From Setophaga petechia (taxonomy: Eukaryota > Chordata > Aves > Passeriformes > Parulidae): a DNA stretch of 64,000 bases. A model generated the notes under the pieces. The model had not been told where the DNA came from and ran no database searches. It saw only the letters and a list, made by a program, of their open reading frames with translations. The position numbers and the translations under genes are program-made. The stretch spans positions 46,351,844-46,415,843 of the forward strand of contig JANCRA010000003.1 of assembly GCA_024362935.1 (NCBI GenBank), written 5' to 3'. Below, piece by piece: positions 1 through 62,200 of this stretch (positions within the stretch are counted from its first letter, which is position 1; every line of letters begins with the position of its first letter).

Positions 1-162
1 CACCTTTGCTTAAATCGGTGAGGAAAGTTATACACAGGACTTGACTTCTCTGACAAAACCAGCAAAAAGACTGAGCGCCACCCCTCCCCAGCATCACCAT
101 TGGGGTTTACTCACCTTCAATTCCATTAAAAGAATTCTCATTTTCTTCCCATATGATGAGAC

Positions 163-165
<3 letters not shown>

Positions 166-193
<28 letters not shown>

Positions 194-300
194 GAAAGGA
201 AAAAACACCTAATGCTGTCACACACATTAAAATTTGAATCTCAGTTTTGGCAGGTAGAGTAAGAACACAAATTTCCATGAACCGTTTTTTTTTTTTTTTT
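166..300. repeat. Poly(A) run and nearby poly(T) run
   Basis: 28 consecutive A at 166-193 and 16 T at 285-300, about 90 bases apart. They could pair as an inverted repeat but are more likely independent simple repeats or retroposon tails. Confidence 0.8.
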
Positions 301-3300
301 CCTCCCCACTAGAACTATAAGAAAACATCAACAAGGCTAAAAGTCGAGTCCTCCTATTCCCTCCTCAGAGAGCCTCTTCCTCTGTTTCTCACACTTCACA
401 ATGTTAAGGCTCAATTTATCTCTGAGTGACCTCAGTTAAATCAATCAGTCTTCAATGCATTTGCACAGGTACTCAGGAGGAAAAAATTTGATTAGTTAAT
501 CATTTAATTACAAACTGCTGAATTAATAATGGAGAACTTGGCTCAAAATGAGAAGGGCATCATAGTACTGACATCTGGGAAGAGGTGAGGCAACCAGTGT
601 AAATTTATTTGTAAATTGTGCATTATTTGGAAGCAATAAAAGCCAATAAACACAGAATCAGGCTAATTCTACAGGTTTCTCACAGAGTAAAAGGCTGAGT
701 TCTGTGGCTGTAAATATGCTCATATACTTACAGTATGCCCTAATTAGGACCAGTGAAAGGAAGAAATTCCATATTCCTGTTTTGTTTAATATCCTTTCAC
801 CATATGAGTCATCTAGACAACAGATGAAGGGTGTGCTGCAGTAACACTTTTCCCAGCTGAGGGGCTGAAAGTCTCCAGGGTGTTCCCACCTCTCCAGCAC
901 GTGTCCAGAGCAGGCTGTCTCTCCCTGCCCCCAGGGATTCCCAGCCCCATGGCACCGGGCTGGGGCTGGCATGATGCAACACAGCACAGCATTGGGAAGA
1001 GCTCTGAACATGATGCAAGAGTGAGGAAGTGAGACTGTCACCTCAAAAGGTCATTGTTGGGAACTCCTTGTCCAGCAGGCTCACTCCAATTAAGAGATTT
1101 TTCTGGTATTTAGAAGATCAAAAATAAGGATTAAGGCTTTCTGCTTTCTTGAATGGTTTGGGATGTTACTTCTGGGAAGCCTTTATGTGGTTCACTCTCT
1201 GGAGAAAATCCATGCTGTTTGTATCATGCCTGAGATAACCTGGCTCAGCCAGAGGTTATGGCTGCAGTACCTGCATTGCCCAGGGCACTGCAGCTGCTCT
1301 GGAGCTGTGAGGCACTGGTGAGTCTGCAGCAGTGGATTGAGCACTGCCCCATTGCCCCCCACTGAACAGCACTGCCCTGCAGGTAAAACAAGCTCTGTGT
1401 GACTCCTGACACTGCTCCAGGACTGCAGGTGCTAAGCTCAAGCATCATTTGCAGCATGCTGTCAGAGCCAAATCCCCTCTTCCTTAATGAAAGGTTTCAG
1501 TATCCCAAACCTGAGGTGTCTCACAATGCTTTCATTTAACACTGCTCCCTGATAATCCTGCAGCCAGGTCTGAGGGCTGTATTCAATTTCCATCTCTGCT
1601 GCTCGCTCATTCCGTTAGCTTGTCATGCTGCTTTCCACAGTTCTAAATGGGAAATATTTATAAGTACATCACAAACGTGGATGAAAGCCAGTTAAGCAGT
1701 GTTTGTAAAGCCCTCAGAGGCCACAGGGAAAAAGAAACAGAGGGGTGTCCAGTGTTTGCTTAAAGCGCTGAATTCTTTAATGTTATTTTTCATAAGCCAA
1801 AGCCCACCTGTATATGTTAATAATAGACTGCACTGCAGATGCCTGAGGTATTCAAAATTATGTGTAAGATGCAGGACAGTTTGGGTAAGATTTAAAGATT
1901 AATTCTGAATTGATTTTCACTTTATCTAAACTCTACATTGTTCCCTAATTTATAACGTAGGATAAAATATCCTATAAAGTTTTGGTTTAATTTCTGTGAT
2001 ATACAGAACACTTGCACAGTCCACTTGTTCTATAGTAATCATCCTATTCCAGTAATACTTTCAGTATTAGAAATTAAGGGTGTTTTCCATTTGCTGTTCT
2101 GTCACAGGAAAGGACTGCTTAGCTTGGCCCAGTGGGCTGTAAATTCAGAAGTGTTGCACTGCACCACAGGCTACACAGTGTGGTATAGACACATGCATAA
2201 ACTATTTCCTTGACTTAAATCTAGGCCTGGTTTAATGCTGTTGCAAGAAACATTAAAAGTGTAGTAAATAACAAAAATGTGATTATTTACAGAATGAACA
2301 GTAACTTATAAATCACCATACAATCCAGGAATAACTGCATAAAATAGCCTGGCACAACAGTCTATCTGTTGAAGTGTCATTAACCAAAGAGATCACAAAC
2401 TTCTGTGAGTTTCTATGAGCAGGGTTCAACATCTGAAACCCTGTTAGGGTGTTGTGTTTGTTCCTTCAGCCAGGAGAAATTATCATTCTGGTGCAGGCAG
2501 TCAGCACAAGACTTGGCAATGAGCTAGTTCTGCAATGTGCAAATCTCACCATTTTAAAGGTACAATCCAAACATTAGCTCAGATTTGAAATTTACAGGGA
2601 GTCTGTTACAGATTCCACCCTAAACAGGAAGAAGTCATCCAAAAATTATCTTTCAAGAACATCTTTTGAAACACTTGGAATGAAAAGAGAGGAACTGGAC
2701 CTGGATATATGACAACAAATTTGAACATTGCAATTTTTCATCTCCACAGTAATATTCTCACCATAGCAAACACTTTTCCCAAAAAGAAGCCATCCAAATT
2801 CTGTCTTCCTACTTTTACATATCCTAATAGAAGCTTCTACAAAAGTCCCCTTAATCAAAATGATACCAGTTTACTAATTGTTGTCATGAGGGCACACATA
2901 ACTACACAGTAAAACATATTTCCACAAACGTTTACTAACAGACAGGAACAGACAGTGGGGTAGCATTTCTCAAAAAAATCACTTCTCTTTCTTCTTGCTC
3001 CTGGTCTACAAATACAGCTTCAAAAGGTGCAAATCCTTCTCAGCCTATGACTACTGCCTATCCTTATTTCCCCTAGATTATCTCATTTGATAGCTAAATA
3101 AAATCAGAGAAACTCAGCTGATATTTAGCTTTTTGTCTATAACAGAGTTTATTGCCTGTATTTAACACTTGAAGGAATTGCATGCCCAGAAGATTTTCTA
3201 TGCTTTCCTACTTATACAATGAAGACGTTACCTCTATAAATTATCTCTTAATTATGTCTGAAGACCAGCACAGCCGTAACCCTGAGAGAAGGATTCCTTA

Positions 3301-3370
3301 CCCCTCAAGCCAATAGGTCCCCAGATCAGAAAGTTGGTGCTGGTAGTTCTATTTTCCCATAAACTAAACA

Positions 3371-3390
3371 TAATAATAATAATAATAATA
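3371..3390. repeat. (TAA)n microsatellite
   Basis: About seven perfect TAA units in AT-rich intergenic sequence. Confidence 0.9.
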
Positions 3391-6300
3391 TAAAAACACT
3401 TGCATTGTCTGCTCAACTTACTGCCAATAGAGGATTTTTTTAATACAAATTATTCCAAATTTTGGCATTTTCAGTTTTAGAATATCTCTTCTGATTCCCC
3501 CAGACTAATACATTACAATATGTTTTTCCTCTCACTAATAAGTAGCATGTTTCTTGGCACTTTATGTGTACAGACATTTAAAAAACAAACATTTTTTGCT
3601 ACTTGTTCTTGTCATGTTTGTTTCTCAATAACTTAGAGCAACTGAAAAACAAAAAGGCAAAATATCTACTTGGTATTGAAAATATTAGCAGAAACAGCAA
3701 GCTGTCTCCTGTGTTAGCATAGCTGCTTCCATAACTGCTCTGTTTTGCCATCAGAAGTTATGAGCAATTTAGCTGATGATGGTTAAATTATATTATACAA
3801 TCCATACGCAAATTGAAAGCAGATGCACTGAAAGCAAAAATTTCAGATTGATGTGCAAAAAGACATTTCACATGTTTTATTGTTCAGCAATGCACATTAC
3901 ACATATAAACATGCAGTCATTGGTTAGTGGGTATGGTTAAACACCTTGTTTGTATGAACTGTGATGCCATTCTCCTGTCACCATACTGGAACAAGCAGGT
4001 CTTGGAAATTGTCTGGGGGATAATCAAAGCCAAATCTGTAGCTGCCTTTTCTTCTTTGACAGACTTATTATGAAACTGCACTTAATCTCTTTTCCAACTG
4101 TTTAAACAGAGAAAGGATTTTCCCTTTATACATGTAACCCATTACATGTAAAAAATTATATTGTTCCCATAACCTGCACTGTACTGGGAATTTGCTGACC
4201 TATGGATTCATATTTGAAAATATATTAAGTTATACTTTGGACTTCAGTTGAAGTTTTTCTTTTTTCTATTGTTACCTGTCTTAGAGTATTAATCAGAATC
4301 TAAGATAGCCTTAAGAGTGCTCAGGTCATTCAGTCCTGCCAGAACACACACAAAAAGGTGTTCTGCTTACAATGACAAACTGGGAAACTTCTATTTCTAA
4401 TAAAAGCATAATACACCCTGGATAAATTTTATTTAAACGGGTGTTCTCCAAAACTAATGGTACAGTTAATAACCTTACAGACTTTAAGAAACAGAAAGAG
4501 ACTCTCATTGACTCTGCTCTTCCAGCAAAAGAGGAAGCCATCACTATCTCTCACATTTCTACCACTACCCCTAGATGAAATCTAAAAAAGTGTACCATTT
4601 TTAGATTAGTAATGGTAAAAGATAGTTCTTTGGTGGAGGAACTGAGAAGAAATTAAACCTGTAGCACAGATAAGGGTGATTAATTCAGTGACAAACTTGC
4701 ACTCGTTGTCCTGTGCCAAGACTCTCACTGTTTTGAGGAATTTGACAGAATGCAAACATATATGAATTCACAATTAGAAAATGTAAAGGCTATCCCTTCA
4801 TCTCACAGTTTGCCAGTCAGTTTCTAATATCCAGATTTTCACTTCTCCAAAGAAAAGGAAAGATTAGCACACTACCAGGTAAAGGGCAAACAGTAAGTCC
4901 CACATTATAAAACACAACATTCATGTCTCACTACTATTTCATATATAAACCTTAAAAGTGTTATCTAAAATAACATACATGGTTACTAGACAAAATAGCC
5001 CATATAAACTATGCTGAAAATATCATCTTTATTTACAGGAACCTAATTAAAATGAACTTCAATTGTGCTTGAGGTCTGCTGCAACAACCTCCTGTGTCAG
5101 AGCTAGGCCCCAGCCCGGATTGTTCTGCTGGGCAGAGCTCTAAGGAGGGAGATGCCCCTCACACACATGAGGAAAGCACTGGCCATGCAGAGATGTGGCT
5201 CACCTGCTGCTGGAAGGGGTGGGAAGCAGCTTGCAAACTTTCACTCTTTGCTCAGGTGTGATGCCTTGCTACCCATCCCACCCTTCAGACTTTACAGTGA
5301 CATGCAACCTTTGTATAAATGAACTCAATCTGTTCTTGGTTGTGTTCTGCCTGTACATTGTGAAATTTAGCAAAAAAAAAAGAAATCTTAGCCTTTCTGT
5401 TTGAGTGTCTACATTATCATCATCTTCTAGCACTGCTGATAATCACAGCTACAGGTAATAAGCAAAAAGAAAATCAGAAGTAAATGACATTATTTTATAG
5501 GCACTTCTAAAACCATGTAATTCACTCCATAGTTAATTTGCTGAATTCCAATATCTACTTTATAGAAAAACAACTGCCTTGGGTTGTATAAAAATGCTGC
5601 CTTTGAGAGCTACAAAATCCCACACTGCTTAACCAAGCATGAATTAGACTCCAGAAGAAGGACGCCTTGCAGACAGAGTACCCAGTATGCACTGAGAACC
5701 AGCCCTCACAGAGCCCCTGTGTTAGCATTACTATCACTTGTTCTTTCCTGATTTAATGAAAACACTGTGCTTCAAAAGAAACAGCTAATCAGATAATCAC
5801 ATTATCTCACAGGTTTTGGAGCAGCCAAGTTCCCAGAAAAATCATTGAATAAGACAACAGGATTACAGCTTTAATGGCTACACATTCTATTTGTCACAAA
5901 GCATGGCCAACAATCACCCTGAGGCTGCAAGATTATTACATGGTTACCTGTGCTCTATAAAATAGAGATGCCACATTGAACAGATTATGAAACAGTACTG
6001 CAGTATGAGGTATTATTCAGATGTTATTTTTATTATTGTTTATCATCACCTATGACCAAGACATTAGTACTTCAGTGTAAACACTGCAAAACATACATGT
6101 CATTGAACAGATGGGATATTGACAGATTTAAACATAAACATTTTGGATCTGTTGTCTATCCACAAGATCTAGAAATAAGGCATATGGTCAGCAGAATAGG
6201 AGAGTTTCAATAAACAGCCCGAGCGCTTTGCTTTCCTCCCACACACCTTAACTCTGCCAGTCATGCTGCTGGATCCCTCAAATCTCATATCTTGAGGAGG

Positions 6301-6503
6301 TCATACCTGAGGAAGGCTGTTAGCTGGCTGAAACATCATTCTTTTAGTTTTTTCACTGTCCTGTGTACAAAGGAAACAAACAATGAATAGCTAAAGGGCT
6401 TAATCTTTTTACAAACCTTGACAGAGTTTTCTGCTAGGAAGAAAACTGCGCAGCCTGAGAGGCTTCATTTGCTCCCGCTCACACATTTATACACATCTGA
6501 CAC

Positions 6504-6509
6504 TTTATT
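6504..6509 (-). terminator. TRIM66: TRIM66 poly(A) signal AATAAA
   Basis: AATAAA on the minus strand, about 115 bases after the TRIM66 stop. It is followed by a GT-rich stretch (GTGTCAGATGTGTATAAATG), as expected of a cleavage site near 6490. This supports a short 3' UTR. Confidence 0.75.
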
Positions 6510-6623
6510 CCACTCAAGGGACCGTGACATAACATGTAGAACTGATCACACATCCGTGATAGAAGCTTGACAGTTTTCCCAGGCAGCCCTGCCAAAACTT
6601 CCCATCAGTAGCTGTAAACAGAG

Positions 6624-53979
<47,356 letters not shown>

Positions 53980-53996
53980 GGTCATTTTATGCATTG

Positions 53997-54002
53997 TTTA
54001 TT
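53997..54002 (-). terminator. RPL27A: RPL27A poly(A) signal AATAAA
   Basis: AATAAA on the minus strand, 28 bases after the stop, with a GT-rich element downstream (GTTTGGGTTGTTGTG). Cleavage is expected near 53975-53985. Confidence 0.88.
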
Positions 54003-54029
54003 CAAAAAATTTGAATAAAACAAAAACTT

Positions 54030-56609
<2,580 letters not shown>

Positions 56610-56612
<3 letters not shown>

Positions 56613-56642
56613 CTTGCCGGCGTGCGCGAGGGAGAGAAAGGG
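56610..56642 (-). CDS. RPL27A: RPL27A exon 1: 5' UTR with TOP start, ending in ATG
   Basis: The start codon at 56612-56610 is followed directly by GTGGGAG, so ATG is the last codon of exon 1. The leader is only about 28-30 bases and begins at a C in a pyrimidine run (CCCTTTCTCTCCC), a terminal oligopyrimidine start as in ribosomal protein mRNAs. The transcription start is inferred from that run. Confidence 0.9.
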
Positions 56643-56648
56643 CGCGGC

Positions 56649-56699
56649 TCTCGCGAGACCGGACAAAGGCGCGCGGGGCGGGGCCGAGATCTCGCGAGG
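56649..56699. promoter_or_regulatory. Two TCTCGCGAGA-type palindromic elements upstream of RPL27A
   Basis: A perfect TCTCGCGAGA at 56649-56658 and a 9-of-10 copy, TCTCGCGAGG, at 56690-56699, 41 bases apart. The first lies just upstream of the inferred TOP start. This CGCG element is known as the site of the factor BANP in CpG-island promoters of essential genes; its use here is inferred. Confidence 0.8.
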
Positions 56700-56842
56700 C
56701 TTCGCTGAGGCGGGAGCGGCGGGCGGAGATGTGAGGGGCCGGGCCCCGCCCACAGCCCGCACCGCTCCTTGTCTGCTCCCGGCGCGGAAAGCGGAGCTTT
56801 AAATAGAATTTAGCAATATTTGGACATTTGGTCACTTTATTA

Positions 56843-58450
56843 CACATCCATAATAGTGGGAAAATGAACACTACGTTCTTAAACAAAATTACTTGCCACA
56901 CTGGAGTGTGAATTCCTGGAGTGTCACTGTTTCTTAAGTTTGGTTTCTAGGGGTTTTTTTAATGGATTTTATACTGTTAAGATTTTAAACAAAACTTTAC
57001 CAATTTTAAACACAGGCCTCAGGATTAAAATTTACCAATTTTAAACACAGGCCTGGATTTATTTTTCTTTAGAATTTTCCTGGTGCATTTACAATATTCC
57101 ATGCTCAGGAACACATTAGTTTTAACAACTAATTTAGTAGGAAAAATAACGCACTCCTTGGTTTTTGTTCGTCTGATCCCTTCAAGCACACACCTCCAGA
57201 TACCACAAGGATTGCTTTACACAGCTCTAGTCTGAGGATCAAAAAGGCACCCACAGATCTTTTGGGTCATGATCTCACCTTGCCCAGTGGTATCCTCAGA
57301 TTCACATTACAAAAATGGGAACACGTTGACAGATGACACAATGTTTAAAAGCTTTCTCCTTTAATTTTTAAAGTGCAAATGGAGCAAAACAGCTTTGGCA
57401 CAGGAGATGGGTTTTACAGCACAACATTCTTGTACATTGGCATTCTGTGGCTTTGTCTTGCCTTTGCAGTAACTCCACAGCATGTCCTGATACAGTTTTA
57501 TCCATCATTTTCTGAAGAGGAATTATGTATTTCCCCCTACATTTACTAGCAGCTGTTGTTTCTAAAAAGGCCAGAAGCCACCTGTACAAGTGACGTTACT
57601 CCTTCCACGCTCAAGAATTACATCTAGCAATCATTCTGGAACTTGTAGCATATTACAGAGTAAAACTAATGGAAGTTACCAGTTTTGGTGACATTTCCTC
57701 TGTAGCAAAAGCACCTGGTATTTCACTGACATTTCACATACACTTAAGATGCTTTTGTAGATTTTGGAGTGTGAGGGAGGTAACTGAAAAAGGAAACGAC
57801 TTCACCTTTTCAGTGAACTGCCCCTCGAATTTGCTGTATGAGGCTGATAGCAAACCAGAACCACTGTCAGGTTAGGAACTGCGCAAGCCTCAAAGCCCAT
57901 CCAACCACAGCAGTCACGCTGAGAATGACGAAAACCAAAGCGTGGTGGGTTTCCTTTGAAGGTAAGAGGCTTCAGCTAATTTTCATTATCTGTCAGATCT
58001 GAAGCATTTTATATTTTTTAATACTTTCTTCTTCAGACTATGGGAAAACTTACAGAACCTTAACAGGAGCTCTGTTTCTAGATCAAGGAAGAATGTGACA
58101 CTTGAGCACCATGCACAGCACAAAGCCAACTGAAAATTCCATAGGTCAGGAGCAGTATCTGTCATACAAAGATAAAATCATTCGCTGCTAACCCATGAAA
58201 AAATGTTTTAACAGATGCTTTTGTTAGGATAAAATGTTTTAAAAAGGGGTATAAAATGTCTTGTCTTAGCCCTGGTGAAAAACACTGAAGAAACCCCAAA
58301 GTGAAAATAAAAACAGCAAACCTACCGAAAGAGAAGTTTGTAATATCCACTTTACATTTTAATTACAAATTCATTTAAAAATCACAGGTGAGTTGCTGTG
58401 TTTGTACCTGCTCCACATGAGGAAGTGCAGAGGTTTGCAATGAATATAAA
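56843..58450. other. Intergenic region between DENND2B 3' end and RPL27A promoter
   Basis: No gene recognised. It contains a 35-bp tandem duplication at 56996-57054. Further AATAAA motifs on the minus strand (near 56836 and 57056) could be alternative DENND2B poly(A) signals. Confidence 0.6.
56996..57054. repeat. Partial 35-bp tandem duplication
   Basis: TTTACCAATTTTAAACACAG followed by GCCT occurs at 56996 and again at 57031, identical over 24 bases with a period of 35. Confidence 0.92.
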
Positions 58451-58471
58451 CAAACAGGTCTATTTACAGAG

Positions 58472-58477
58472 TTTATT
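58472..58477 (-). terminator. DENND2B: Likely DENND2B poly(A) signal AATAAA
   Basis: AATAAA on the minus strand about 700 bases after the DENND2B stop. It is followed by a T/GT-rich stretch (CCTGTTTGTTTATATTC). It is the nearest well-formed signal, but later ones exist. Confidence 0.6.
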
Positions 58478-58702
58478 AGGATCCATACATACATACACTA
58501 GGAAAGGCTGTACTGTACCTACTCACTGCAGCTTGCATGTCAGAGAGCTGAGATCTCCCCAGGCTTAGCATCTTAGTGCACAGTGGGTTATAAGGAGTTT
58601 ACTGACCAGAGTTCAAACCAAGTGGAGGTTCTGCAATGTGAACCAAGTACCTTATTATCAAGTTACTTTGTTATTTCTCCTTGAAAATCAGTTCGAAGGA
58701 AA

Positions 58703-58720
58703 CAGACAGACAGACAGACA
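58703..58720. repeat. (GACA)n microsatellite
   Basis: Four GACA units within the inferred DENND2B 3' UTR. Confidence 0.85.
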
Positions 58721-59169
58721 AGCGCCTGTGCCGCACGAGAGCAGCCCCGTGCGTACAACCTCTCCCATGTACCCGAGCTCATTCACCCCGCAGTGTTCAG
58801 GCATCAAACACCCCTTGGAGTCAGTGGTTCTGCTGAGACAGTCAGCTGCACATAATCAGCTACTCGTTTTTGCACCAAGCATAACTCAACTCATACTAAA
58901 GAAAAAAAACAAGCACCTGGTATTCTCAGGAATATACAAATATTTACCACAGTTTTCTCGCTCATTACAAAATCAGTTACAAAAGCTTACAGCAAATTAT
59001 GTACAAACTCTGCCCAAAAACATGGAGGAGCCATCACGTGGCACACTGACACAGCATCCATGGATCTTCTCCTGGAGCTGCCTCAGCTCGCTCCGCTCTC
59101 CTCCCGCTCCGCAGGTCTCTCGCACGGTGCCATAAATAGGTTTTGGGTTGGTGTTTCAGCAGGAAGGAG

Positions 59170-59204
59170 CTAGTTCTTCTTGTGAAGGAACTTCATTTTG
59201 TTAC
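59170..59204 (-). CDS. DENND2B: DENND2B last coding exon
   Basis: 35 nt encoding NKMKFLHKKN and TAG, after a CTTCCTTTAG acceptor. The 3' UTR continues in this exon, probably to about 58455. Confidence 0.93.
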
Positions 59205-62200
59205 CTAAAGGAAGCACACCGTCAGTCTCCAGCAGATAGCAAAAGTCAATCCAAAGTGACAGCAAATGGGTGTAACTTGTAATCAGCATCAGCAGGCAGA
59301 GCTGAGTTACAGAACACCGACTGCCCCAACCCCTTCCTGTTCCACTCCTCGATCATGGCTTGGTTCCCCCATCCCCAAGTGAAAATGAAAGTATTAACAA
59401 GCACCATCATTAAATCTGGTTTTATCACCTTTAACTATGTTTTCTTTGCTTTCTTTTTTGTAATTCCTATCACGCTGAAACCACTTGACTACCTCACTTC
59501 ACCTCGGGTACGGCTTTTTCAAATTAAAAAAAAACCAAAAACACCACAACCAAAACCCAGCATCACAATGAAAATTCATTTCAGAAATACTTCTAAAGAT
59601 TTTCCTCACCAAGGCCTCGCAGGAACTTGTTCATTCCACTTTGTTCCGTGTCCGGGAGCTCTTCCAAATACTGTTCCACCCTCTGCTCGAAGAGCCCTGC
59701 GGCAGACGGAGACAGGGATGGGGTGAGCCGTGTCCGGCTGATCCCGGTCCCCGCGCAGGGCCCCGGCTCCCGCCCCGGCAGCCTCCGCTCGCAGCGACCT
59801 TCCGGTTCACCGGGCAGGAGTTCAGGGATGGTTTCCGCCTTCCCGGTGAGCACAGGGGGATGGAGGGGCGCTGCCGCAACCCGCGGGACCCCAGCGGAAC
59901 AGCGCAACGCGCAGCGCAGGGGAGACAGCCACCCGTACCTTTAGCCCTGCATTTCCGCAGCTCTCTGTCCTGGATGAAGCCAGCGAACATTTGGGATTCC
60001 ATGAAAACTTCCAAGAAGCGGCGGATACTCTTGGAGGCCACAGATTTACGGAAAGCCTCCCTTTGGAAGGCACGCTCTCCTTTTTCATTCTGGGTTAGGA
60101 ACAGGGAATAATGGCCAACTGTCTCCACAAAGAATCGGATAAAAACCTCAGACACTAATCCATTCAGGGTGTTACATTCTGCAAAATAAGGCAGCAATAA
60201 GACACCAAAATCAGCTGCTACCAGAGCTGTCAGCATTATCCCCGCAGGGCCGGGCTGTGCATCTCCCGGTTCCCTGATGCCGCGCTAACAACTGGCAGGA
60301 GCGGCAGCGGCTCCCTGCACACCTGGATGCACATGGAGAGGGTGACAGCGCCATAACCACGGTGCCAGTCTGCGGAATTGGTGTTCCGTGACCAAGAGTC
60401 AGCGAGAATTACAAATCCTCAGCACACAGCTCAGCAAATTAAACATTTGATGGGTGTTGCATCAAAATCAAACCTCCTCTTTTCACTCTTGAGCAAATTC
60501 TCTTCAAAAGCTTCTGAATGACTCAGCATTGAAATATTTTTCCCTGAGGATAATAAGTCTGTACCAAAAACTGATCAAAAATGGTCTGTTGTAGAATTTG
60601 GGCTTTCATCATTTCTGAGATGTTTAAACAGTCTTATATATGTAATACATATGATTAGAAATAAATTCCAAAAACTGAATAAGGGCCTGTTTCATACCAT
60701 TTAACCACAGGCATCTCAATTCACCCTGGGCTGTTTTTATCACTGCTGAAGAGAAATATGAACCTTCAGAGACAGCCCAACCCATCCTGGACTAAAATTC
60801 TTTTCTGGTGGTACCTGCTTCTCCCCTGAAAATACCGAGTGCCAAGAGCAACTCCAAACTCAGACACACCCCTAAGCCTGGAGAATTATCTGGATTGAGT
60901 TAGGGCCATGTTAACTGCAAACCTCTGAGCAAAGGTTCAGAGGGACTCACGGGAGTCCTTGTCATTCGCAAAGAAATTAAAATAAACCACAGGTGAGGTA
61001 TCTCTGTCTGTTGATGCTATCAGTCTCATACTCTCTTGTGTGCTCAGAGACAGCCTTTGATGTCACCAAAGGTATTTGAGACCTCAAGTCCCATCTTTGT
61101 TTCTCCTGCATGGAAAATCACAATTCTACCTACATTTGTCTATTACACAAGTCCCTGTTTCCAATGGAACTTACCATCATCTGAATCACTATCTGAATCC
61201 TGATTTATCAGTTCATTCTTTCTCTCTAGAGCCTGCTCCAGAGCAGCTTGCAATTTTCTAGGCAATAGTGTGTCTTCATCATCCATCTGATGGAGGGAAA
61301 AAAAATCTTTAAGCCACAATAATCATTCAGGAACTCCAGCAAATACTTTCAGCAGGTTTAGAATTCAGATGAAAAGTATTTGCATCTGCTACTGTCATGG
61401 CTGCCTAAATAAAAGAATGAGAATCTATGTGCAACTAACAAATACTTCTAAAAATTTCTTGTCACTCTTAATAAGATTTAAATCAAGAATGATAATCCAA
61501 AGAGCAGGTAAACACAGAAATGTGGAACCAGCTCTTCACATCACAAAGAGTCCAAATAGTTCTGTTTTACTAAATACACATCATGTGAAACCTTGCTAGA
61601 TGTACACACAGTGCTGTAGTTGGTGTAGGCAGCTCCTTTGGTCCTTGACTGTTGTTTTTAATGTTTTCTAGTCTGTCTTGTTTCCTGGGTCTTGCCCCTG
61701 TTGCTTTTTTCATCTTATTTTATGCTTGTTCACCAGAAGCCAGGCAAGCACAGGAGCCTTAGCTCCACAGCCACTGTTCACCAGCCAGGGAATTGAACAC
61801 AAAAGTTTCCCCATGCAACCTGCAGACTGTTGGTTTGAAATTATTTAGTGTCACATGACTGTCAGGAGATGGTGATCCCTCATCTCCTTGTTTACAAGGT
61901 TTCTGCTTTTCCTGTCACATTAAACTATTCTCCACCTCTGTGCTCTCACTCGGGAATTTTCTTTGCTATTTTTGTCCTTTTCACCTCCAACAGTGTGTGA
62001 GTTTTCTTGCTAAAGTGATGTTATTATCTTTGGATGTTTTCTTTCCACTGTGAATACAGTTCTTGATTCCTTCTGACAGTCAGTCACAGCCTCAATCCCT
62101 TCTGCCTACTGAGAAGTTCTTATTTGCAGGTGGAACAGAAAATGAGAACTTTTTTTCCCTCATCGTTTTCCCTTTGCACATACAATTCCTGCCAAATCCC

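Larger units (their letters stand above)
1..6489. other. Intergenic region downstream of TRIM66, no gene recognised
   Basis: AT-rich sequence with no open frame showing a known domain or paired splice sites. In mammals STK33 lies on this side of TRIM66; I saw none of its kinase motifs here. Two moderately GC-rich patches (about 840-990 and 1240-1440) have short frames without recognisable content. Confidence 0.6.

Noticed and set aside
1..6489. Search for STK33, the neighbour expected in mammals
   Set aside because: No kinase-like coding blocks or splice-flanked exons seen; the gene is probably further left.
59593..59944. Frames extending the DENND2B dDENN exons into the GC-rich intron
   Set aside because: Read-through of introns past good GT-AG sites; the spliced model gives the expected family sequence and C-terminus.
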